DNA from: Hoplostethus atlanticus
Lineage: Eukaryota; Chordata; Actinopteri; Trachichthyiformes; Trachichthyidae
Reading direction: 5' to 3'
Length of the DNA stretch: 64,000 nucleotides
NCBI GenBank assembly: GCA_034670405.1
Contig: JAXDDX010000039.1
Coordinates: 3,011,001-3,075,000 of the forward strand
This document shows, piece by piece, positions 56,298 through 64,000 of this stretch. Position 1 is the stretch's first letter, and every line of letters begins with the position of its first letter. Below the pieces are notes generated by a model. The model searched no databases. It saw only the letters and a list, made by a program, of their open reading frames with translations, and had not been told where the DNA came from. The position numbers and the translations under genes were made by a program.

Positions 56298-56477
56298 CTT
56301 CGCGAATGTGGACCCTTTGCCCTCAGTCTGGATGGTGATGGTCTGAGTTCGTCTCTGGAGTATCTGGTCGATGTCTTCCTCGCAGAACTTGGAGCCCTCG
56401 TCTTCCTCGTCCATCAGAGCTCCATAGGCTCCTTTTCTCAACAGGTCCTCCACTTCTAGCTTCGAGAGCTGTTGCAC
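56298..56477 (-). CDS. chd6: chd6 exon w8: [25 protein letters not shown]
   Basis: The acceptor is TTTCTGCTGCAG|GTGCAA and the donor is GCGAAG|GTAAAA. The exon is 180 nt, phase 0. It encodes [40 protein letters not shown] and [17 protein letters not shown], matching the C-terminal bridge of CHD ATPases. The last ~45 nt and the donor are the seed of the 98-bp intronic array next to it. Confidence 0.97.
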
Positions 56478-56732
56478 CTGCAGCAGAAAGCACACGACGA
56501 CACAGGTTAGCCTGTCAGCGTTAGCCTTTTTAGAAAGTCTCCATCTTTGTCTCTCAGCCTCACTGTGGTGTTCCTCACTGCTCTTCCCACAGATCACCTG
56601 TCAATCAAACAGTGTGTCCAGTACTGTGACGACACACCCATAAACACTCACACGAACACAAAGAGACAGAACCACCTACTGATCACTCCCATGTAAAACT
56701 GATAACAGCCTAATCAATAACTTGTGTCCCAC

Positions 56733-56897
56733 CCCATTGAGGCTTCCCTTGCGGTTGATGTCCTGGAGGACGGCCTTGTCCAATCCCAGCTTTAGACTGG
56801 CCTTGTCAAACATCTCCCTCTCGTACGAGTTCCTGGTGATCAGCCTGTAGACTTTCACCGCTTTGCTCTGGCCAATCCGGTGGCAGCGTGCCTGGGC
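56733..56897 (-). CDS. chd6: chd6 exon w7: helicase motif VI (HRIGQ)
   Basis: The acceptor is CCCGCCCCAG|GCCCAG and the donor is AATGGG|GTGGGA. The exon is 165 nt, phase 0. It encodes [20 protein letters not shown], then [20 protein letters not shown] and [19 protein letters not shown] holds the arginine fingers of SNF2 motif VI. Confidence 0.97.
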
Positions 56898-57127
56898 CTG
56901 GGGCGGGACAAAGAAACACAACAACACTATCACGCACTGCAGCAGCATCGTAGTTTGAGCGTATTGAGGCTTTTACACGTGCATTCAGGAGAACATCTCC
57001 CATTAAAACACAGATTAGAAATACAAATGATGCTTAAAGAAGAAGCAGCCAGCTGGACAGTACTCACAGCGTCCTCACAGGAAGGGTGAACAGTTACAGC
57101 GCTATCTGGGGCTTCTGGCATAACATA

Positions 57128-57671
57128 CACTATCTGGCCAAACGTCAGTGGACACCTGACCATCACACCTATATGAGCTTGCTAGACATCCCATTCTAAA
57201 ACCATGGGCATTAATATGGAGTTGGACCCCCCCACTCTTCTGGAAGGCTTTCCACAAGCTGTTGGAGTGTCTGTGGGAATTTGTGCCCATTCAGCCAAAA
57301 GAGCATTAGTGAGGTCAGGTAGTGATGTTGGAGAGAAGGCCTGGCTTGCCATCGGTGTTCTGGTTCCTCCCAAAGGTTCAGTGGGGTTGAGGTCAGGGCT
57401 CTGTGCAGGCCGATCCAGTTCCTCCACACCAAACTGGTCTAACCATGTCTTTATGGACCTCTCTTTGTGCACAGGGGCTCAGTCATGCTGGACTAAAGGG
57501 CCTTCCCCAAACTGTTGCCACAAAGTTGGAAGCGCCCAATTGTCTAAAATGTCTTGGTATCCTGTAGCATTAAGATTACCTTCACTGGAACTAAGGGGCC
57601 AAGCCCAAACCCTGAGGAACACCTGAACTCAATAACTAGTAGGGGGTCCACTGACTTTGGGCCATATAGTG
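57128..57671 (-). mobile_element. Tc1/mariner element, internally deleted, TA target
   Basis: The ends CACTATCTGGCCAAACGTCA and, inverted, CACTATATGGCCCAAAGTCA are flanked by TA at 57126-57127 and 57672-57673. The minus strand keeps part of a transposase: KTWLDQFGVEELDRPAQSPD followed by LNPTEPLGG, which is the Tc1 region around the second catalytic Asp and the (D)LNPIE motif. The element is only 544 bp, so it is a non-autonomous remnant in a chd6 intron. Confidence 0.92.
57182..57475 (-). pseudogene. Tc1 transposase fragment
   Basis: The minus-strand frame contains SPDLNPTEPLGG and upstream HKERSIKTWLDQFGVEELD, typical of Tc1-like transposase C-terminal halves. The N-terminal DNA-binding region and first catalytic Asp are deleted. 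Confidence 0.8.
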
Positions 57672-57937
57672 TAACTTTAGACACACTATTTCTGTTCAAA
57701 TGTCCCTTTTTGAGTACAATAACAGAAACTAGAGTTACAGGTACAGTATGTCATCAGATATGGGTCAGTCGTCACCTCTGATATGATGCAGGTTGTTATT
57801 ACATATTTATTGTAGAATTGATCAATACTACACTGGTTGTCTTGGGGAAGCCCCGAACCTGAATTGACTAATGTGACGTTTTCAGATTCCACAAATACAT
57901 CAAAGTTTCATGATGATTATTGGTATTGAGGGTTTTA

Positions 57938-58030
57938 GTGTCCTATGTCCTTATGTCCTAGTGTCCTATGTCCTTATGTCCTAGTGTCCTATGTCCTTAT
58001 GTCTTAGTGTCCTATGACCTTATGTCCTAT
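57938..58030. repeat. Short tandem repeat CCTATGTCCTTATGTCCTAGTGT
   Basis: Three to four copies of a roughly 23-bp unit, the right edge touching the target duplication of the hAT element at 58032. Confidence 0.8.
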
Positions 58031-58477
58031 AGTCTAAATCCGCGCTACTCAACACGTGGCTCGAGGTTAATATTATTGCGGCCCTTGGTTGAATTTTTAT
58101 TGTCATAGCAACTACCAATAAAAATATAATATTCTCATTTCTAAACTAAATTCTTAATGACCACAAGATGGCGAACGTGTTTACTGTGCTTATTTAGCAA
58201 TCGTGGGATCAACAAAGAAGATAAACCAACAACATGATCAGTGACAAAAACGCTCGGCGCTGGCACTGCCATTGATTTCCTATTTGGCAAGCGTTGCCGT
58301 CGATTCTACGTGTCGCTGCCGCCCTCGGCGTTGTGCACCTGGCCAGACGCTGGGAGAGTCCCTGGCGCTGCGCTCAAGTCACTATAATCAACTTTGACAT
58401 TCGCGACGCTGATCTCTGCGACTCGCAACCAATCACAGCACAGTTTGATATCATAACCGCAAAATAAAAAAAAAACA

Positions 58478-58579
58478 ATGGAGGAGAAACTTGTTTTATG
58501 TGTGTCGGAGCATCCCGAGTTATACAACATGACGCTTAAATCAAACCACGATCTGACTAAAAAGTCTGGCATGGAATAA
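58478..58579 (+). pseudogene. Harbinger-type MADF protein remnant nested in the hAT element
   Basis: The 33-codon frame MEEKLVLCVSEHPELYNMTL + KSNHDLTKKSG resembles the start of the MADF/Myb-like accessory protein of PIF/Harbinger transposons, then ends at a stop. The surrounding sequence has GCGCTGG/CGTCGGCG motifs in both orientations (about 58250-58380 and 58810-58870), which could be Harbinger termini. The element limits are unclear. Confidence 0.5.
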
Positions 58580-58924
58580 TATCGGTTTACAGACGGGACT
58601 ACCAGGCTGGTTGACAGCTTAGTACAGGTTCGTATATGCAGCCAGTCTATATTCACTTCTGTGGCTGTGCTAGTATGATCATTGGCGGTGTGGTTAGCTA
58701 CGGCTGATGCGGGCTGTAGTCCGAAATTGAACTCCACTCTATTCTTTCCTGGATGCTGTCATTTTAAAAACTCGACAGTGTGAAAGTAATGAATGTAATG
58801 TAATTCTCCTGGCGCTGATCATGTGAAGGGGTCGCGCTCAACCTGGTGTTGACGCCGACGCTTTGCATGGATCATGTGAAAGCCCCAACTGTGCAGGAAG
58901 TCTAGCCTGGCCTACTCTCAAGTC

Positions 58925-59161
58925 ATGGCAAAACCGGCAAAACGTAACATTTCTGATGAACACAGGGTATTTCAAAAAGCATGGGAGGAAGAATTCACTT
59001 TTGTTGAGGTAAATAACAAACCAATGTGCCTTCTTTGCCAGAGAACAATAGCAGGACCAAAACGGGCAAACGTTCACGTCACCATGATAGCTATCACATT
59101 GACTTGGAATTACATATCATCTGGGAATAATTTGATATACTCAGACCTGATTTCAATTTAA
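58925..59161 (+). pseudogene. hAT transposase N-terminal fragment (BED-like finger)
   Basis: MAKPAKRNISDEHRVFQKAW is followed by EEEFTFVEVNNKPMCLLCQR and TIAGPKRANVH, with the CxxC pair of the BED zinc finger. The match ends there, where the rest of the transposase has been deleted. Confidence 0.7.
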
Positions 59162-59628
59162 TATGCCTATATTTATTTTATTAAACATTCTTGTGATTTA
59201 TTGCAACAGCAATCTAACACTTTTACATTTAATGAATAAAGCCTTATTGTCATTTAATCATTTTATATCCATGTGGCTTGAAATAACACTACAAAATAGT
59301 TTTATATGACCAAAAAATGTGCGTTGCGGCCCTTTGACACAGCTGTATCTTGCTGTGTGGCCCTTGAGCTATGTAAAGTTGAGTAGCCCTGCTCTAAATG
59401 CTGATTCAGAGGCTTTTCCACCCTGACAAGAACAATAATAAGTCTGGGGAAACACTGAAAACACTGAAAACTTTAATTTTGTGGAATGAAAATGGTCAAA
59501 TATAAAATACAGATAGCAATACCATCAGTTTCTATGGCTTGGTGTGATGACGGCGATCACTGCAGCCCCGATCAGTAATCAATAACAACAGCGTGACCCG
59601 TGACCCCCCCCCCACCCCCCTCCTCTCA

Positions 59629-60878
<1,250 letters not shown>

Positions 60879-61089
60879 CGTCTCTGGATGAGGTAGTCCT
60901 CCAGTATGTCCAGACAGCGGACCATCTGGGAGAAGACCAGGACTTTGTGTCCCCCAGCCAGCAGTTTGGGCAGCAGCTTGTCGATCAGCACCAGCTTCCC
61001 GGCCGCCTGGATCATGGCCTGCAGCTGGAAGTCCCACGCCTCCGGACTGTGGCTCTTCCTGAACCCGTCCAGGATCTTCTCCTCCGCCC
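60879..61089 (-). CDS. chd6: chd6 exon w5: SNF2 C-lobe start (motif IV region)
   Basis: The acceptor is CCCCACCCAG|GGGCGG and the donor is AGACG|GTGAGG. The exon is 211 nt. It encodes [40 protein letters not shown] and [19 protein letters not shown], matching the [20 protein letters not shown] block. Confidence 0.98.
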
Positions 61090-61219
61090 CTGGGTGGGGG
61101 AGAAGAAAACCAAGGGGGGAGAGAAAATGAATGAGATGAATGGAAACGTCAATCAGGGCTGGAGAAGAACCAATTAATAGACTAATCAATAACTCAATCC
61201 AGCCTGTGTGCGTTCAGAC

Positions 61220-61376
61220 CTGTGATAAGGTAGGGGTGGTTGCAGCACTTGCGGAGCTCCATCATGGTGTTGATGAGGTTGGGCATGTTGTGCTGGTTGG
61301 CTCCTTTGGACAGGAAGGAGAAGTTCTTCTCCAGGATGGCGCGGTAGTACTTCTTCTGGATGTTGGTCAGCTCCAC
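61220..61376 (-). CDS. chd6: chd6 exon w4: [20 protein letters not shown]
   Basis: The acceptor is CTCCTGCAG|GTGGAG and the donor is ATCACAG|GTCTGA. The exon is 157 nt. It encodes [40 protein letters not shown] and [12 protein letters not shown]. The [18 protein letters not shown] block is invariant in the subfamily. Confidence 0.98.
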
Positions 61377-62065
61377 CTGCAGGAGGAAACCCAGCGGGAG
61401 GCGGCGCCCGGTAAAGACGGCTCTCAAACATATAGAACCTAATGTATCACCCAGGAGACAGTATTGATCCTGTCTGTCTGTCTGTCATTGTGTTTTGATG
61501 CTGCAGGACTGATGACCAGTATGATCTGTAGTCTACCGATATGTGACCAATAATCAATCATGTGGTTTGATCAAGTAGGTAATGGATTTGCTTATTATTA
61601 TTACATTATTAGTATTAGTAGAAATAGTAGCAGCATCTGATACCAGACGGTTCCTTATACGGTCATATTTTTAGGCTACAGACCTAAAAAGGAATTGTTT
61701 TGTTTTTTTAAATTAAATGTTTAAATTTGAGCAGCACGATTCTCTACAGAACAACAGTAAATCAATATACCATCACTTTCAGGCATACTGGGTACAAAAT
61801 AAATAAATCCTGTCTCTAATAAAGGCCTGAAGTTCGTCGAGCTACCTGAAGGCCTTCAAAGGCCTTTCAGGGGTCAAAGGTTATTTTCTGGTTCAGTCCT
61901 CTGAATATCAGTGAAACTAGAAACAGATGATATTATTGATATATTATTGATATATTATCATCTCTCCAGTGCAGGCTGGTGGTTCTTCTTCTGGATGGTA
62001 GTTAGATTCACAGTGACAGAAATGTAGTTGATCAATTCAACCTCAAGACAGACCTGAACTGACTG

Positions 62066-62096
<31 letters not shown>
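61377..62096 (-). other. chd6 intron
   Basis: Contains a (TCTG) run near 61472 and a CA microsatellite at 62069-62096 that directly abuts exon w3, where it supplies the donor. Nothing else is recognised. Confidence 0.7.
62069..62096 (-). repeat. (GT)n microsatellite that forms the exon w3 donor
   Basis: On the minus strand exon w3 ends ATAGAG and the intron begins GTGTGTGTGTGTGTGT for about 14 units. The 5' splice site GT is therefore the first unit of the microsatellite. Confidence 0.93.
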
Positions 62097-62098
<2 letters not shown>

Positions 62099-62195
62099 CT
62101 ATGATGGTCTCTTCTTTAGGCGCCAGGTTTTTCTCTACATCGTCCTTCAGTCTCCTCAACATCATGGGCTTCAGAATGGCCTGTAGCTTCTTCAC
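62097..62195 (-). CDS. chd6: chd6 exon w3: [22 protein letters not shown]
   Basis: The acceptor is CTGTCCCCCAG|GTGAAG. The donor is GAG|GTGTGT. The exon is 99 nt, phase 0. It encodes [20 protein letters not shown] followed by [13 protein letters not shown], a near-invariant segment of CHD ATPases. Confidence 0.98.
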
Positions 62196-62220
62196 CTGGG
62201 GGACAGGAGGCAGGGATGAG

Positions 62221-62222
<2 letters not shown>

Positions 62223-62256
<34 letters not shown>
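62223..62256. repeat. (GT)n microsatellite in the w2-w3 intron
   Basis: About 17 GT units (CA in the transcript) within the 110-bp intron between exons w2 and w3. Confidence 0.93.
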
Positions 62257-62257
<1 letters not shown>

Positions 62258-62305
62258 GTGCGTCTACAGGCGTGCATCTCTGCCAAACAACAGAACAGCG
62301 CCGAC

Positions 62306-62449
62306 CTGTTCCTCGGTCTTGAGGTCTCCGAACTCCTCCAGGAAGGTGGTCTCAGAGGGGAACTGCAGCGGCTCCAGGAAGTTCAACAAACTGAACAGCT
62401 CCTCCACCGAGTTCTGCAGGGGCGTTCCCGTCAGCAGAACCTTGTGTTC
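62306..62449 (-). CDS. chd6: chd6 exon w2: helicase motif III (LTGTPLQN)
   Basis: The acceptor is CGTTCTCACAG|GAACAC and the donor is GAACAG|GTCGGC. The exon is 144 nt, phase 0. It encodes [20 protein letters not shown] then [20 protein letters not shown] and [16 protein letters not shown] is SNF2 motif III. Confidence 0.98.
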
Positions 62450-63101
62450 CTGTGAGAACGTACAGAACTTGATCGTAAACCCACGAAACATCTTACAACC
62501 CTGCTGCTCGTCACAACTTTCAAAAGGTTGTTCCGGTCAGCGGTCCCTTCAAACGCCACCGAGACACCACCTGACTTCTGCTAGGAGGCTGAGTAAAACG
62601 TTGGGGTGTGTTCAGTGTTGGTTTGTGCGTTAGGCGTTACACACACATGCACAGTGCCTCCAGAGTCCTGCAGTGTGTCTCTTCCACCAGGCAGGACGGT
62701 AGAAGTCACACCAGCATGAGCAGCTCTAGGTTGGTCCGCGGTGCATTCAAAGACCAGGAAGTAACTCTGGGATTTTCTAACTGTGGTGGCCAAGTCCAAA
62801 TTATATCACGCTAAAAATATCCTTATGGTCACAATGTCTCACATAACATATGTTCTCCCCGACCACACACAGAAGCATATGAGGTATTAGGGCGGTCACC
62901 TGAATGCATCACACACACACACACACACACACACACCTGACGAATGAGGGGATCATCTCAACAAGTCTAGATATTACGTATATATGTTCAATATTTGAAC
63001 ATTTCATGTAATACTCATTCAGCCACGTGAACGCGCGCACACACACACACACACACACACCTAGATACGATATGGACGGTTACACACACACACACACTGA
63101 C
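62450..63101 (-). other. chd6 intron with CA/GT microsatellites
   Basis: CA runs at 62911-62937 and 63037-63060, with a shorter one at 63083-63097 next to the w1 donor. No coding sequence. Confidence 0.75.
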
Positions 63102-63278
63102 CAGGTTCATGAGCTTGAGCCCCTCCAACAGTTTGCAGTTCCTGTTCTTGAGGCGGTGGGCCTCGTCGATCACCACGCAGCGCCAGTGCAGCTTCTTCAG
63201 CTCCGGACAGTCGGCCATGATCATCTCGAAGGTGGTGATCACCCCGTGAAACTTCAGCACGCCCGGGATGGAGTTACC
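63102..63278 (-). CDS. chd6: chd6 exon w1 (first seen): helicase motif II (DEAH)
   Basis: The acceptor is CCCCCCCAG|GGTAAC and the donor is AACCTG|GTCAGT. The exon is 177 nt, phase 0. It encodes [40 protein letters not shown] and [12 protein letters not shown] at residues 38-41 of the exon is SNF2 motif II. Earlier exons lie beyond 64000. Confidence 0.97.
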
Positions 63279-63636
63279 CTGGGGGGGGGGGGGAGGAGAC
63301 AGGGGGTTCAATGTGTCAGCCATGATCAAAACATCATCACTCCATGCAAGGAATCTGCAGAAAGCCAAATGTAAGACCTGAAAAACCAGCACAGTTGACG
63401 GCAGTTGGAACTATAAATGGGCGGTATAAGAAATACTGTAATACTGTAATACTGTAATACTAACCCTGTTCTGTGTTATTCCAAGAGCATGATGGAAAAA
63501 CATTAAACCCTCTAATAACGGCATTCAAGACATTTTATGACTTCTTAAGGCCTTAAACTGAGTTGGAGAAGGAAAGAGAAGGAAAGGCACATTTCAATTT
63601 ACTGCACAGCTAAATTCTACTGACTTGGAGAGAGGG

Positions 63637-63700
63637 AGAGAGTTACCCTGCAGGGGGAGTGAATGATCAATGTGTTTTAGATGTCTACCATGTCAAAAAC
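63637..63700 (-). repeat. Partial duplicate of the exon w1 acceptor region
   Basis: AGTTACCCTG (63641-63650) and TCAATGTGT (63667-63675) repeat the true acceptor region AGTTACCCTG (63272-63281) and TCAATGTGT (63308-63316), about 360-370 bp away. CATG-TCAAAAAC also matches. On the minus strand the copy offers CCCCCTGCAG|GGTAACTC, an acceptor as good as the real one. Its frame stops after 17 residues. Confidence 0.55.
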
Positions 63701-63829
63701 GTTGAACATGCTGTAAAAGTCCGTGGGGGGGAGGAGAGAGAAACTGAGGGAAAGAAAAGAAATCTAGCAAAAAGGCGATCACCTCGAGAGGTTCCTGAAG
63801 AAAGAGACCGACAGAACAAGAGGAAAGCA

Positions 63830-63922
63830 GCTTCATCGACAAAACCTGAACCCAAACCCAAAACCCTGAACCCTAACCCAAACCCTAAACCCTGAACCCT
63901 AACCCCAAGCCCTAACCCTAAA
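63830..63922. repeat. Degenerate telomere-like repeat (ACCCTAA variants)
   Basis: Mix of AACCCTA, AACCCA and CCCTGA units over about 90 bp in the chd6 intron at the right end of the window. Similar in kind to 10222-10640 but shorter. Confidence 0.85.
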
Positions 63923-64000
63923 ATAGTCCCTTAAACACTTTAACTCCGTTAATAACAGTTGTATAACTGTCTAAAAGTAGACGAGGTGTCGTCACGTTGA

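Larger units (their letters stand above)
58040..59391 (+). mobile_element. hAT element (GTF2IRD2/ZBED-like family), internally deleted
   Basis: The ends CCGCGCTACTCAACACGTGG and, inverted, CAGGGCTACTCAACTTTACA are imperfect inverted repeats. The flanking 8-bp repeats GTCTAAAT (58032-58039) and CTCTAAAT (59392-59399) differ at one base. A plus-strand remnant at 58925-59080 begins MAKPAKRNISDEHRVFQKAW, a BED-finger hAT transposase N terminus. A second element appears nested inside. Confidence 0.82.

Overview
The window reads as nuclear DNA of a ray-finned (teleost-type) fish. The reasons are intron-rich vertebrate genes, very dense CA/GT microsatellites, and fish-style hAT, Tc1 and SINE remnants. 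There are no bacterial-type operons. Two protein-coding genes are supported, and they face each other tail to tail.

Left edge, plus strand: the 3' part of an R-spondin gene, best matched to rspo4. Three consecutive exons are clear (1-92, 1019-1156, 3356-3562). They carry the end of the first furin-like repeat, the second furin-like repeat and the thrombospondin type-1 domain, joined by phase-1 GT-AG introns. The signal peptide exon lies to the left of the window. The last, usually basic, C-terminal exon is uncertain; 18480-18619 is the best candidate. About 5.1-18.4 kb is otherwise filled with transposon remnants, microsatellites and minisatellites.

Middle (18.6-30.7 kb): no coding gene. It holds an 11-bp minisatellite of about 600 bp, a SINE-like remnant, a hAT MITE with a perfect 8-bp target duplication, and a probable 6-kb 3' UTR of the next gene. 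That UTR would end at a palindromic poly(A) signal near 24.6 kb.

Right half (30709-63278), minus strand: 32 coding exons of a class III CHD chromatin remodeller, best matched to chd6. It runs from the DEAH box of the helicase through the SNF2 C-lobe, SANT/SLIDE-like modules and two BRK modules to the stop codon. All 31 introns are GT-AG and all phases agree. The assembled partial protein is 2969 residues. The chromodomains and first helicase motifs lie beyond position 64000. The linker between the last SANT-like module and the BRK region is very large and contains a 20-residue tandem repeat rich in SUMO-consensus motifs.

The most unusual signal is recurrent. Many intronic repeats in this window include the edge of the neighbouring exon and its splice site. 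Exon w8 (donor) has about fourteen extra copies at 98-bp spacing. Exon w13 (donor) has about four degenerate copies. Exon w12 (donor) has two or three 64-bp copies. Exons w1 and w31 each have an extra acceptor-side copy, and rspo4 exon 3356-3562 has one extra donor-side copy. A further 1.3-kb array upstream of exon w10 repeats an acceptor-like pyrimidine-CAG motif roughly 40 times in sense orientation.
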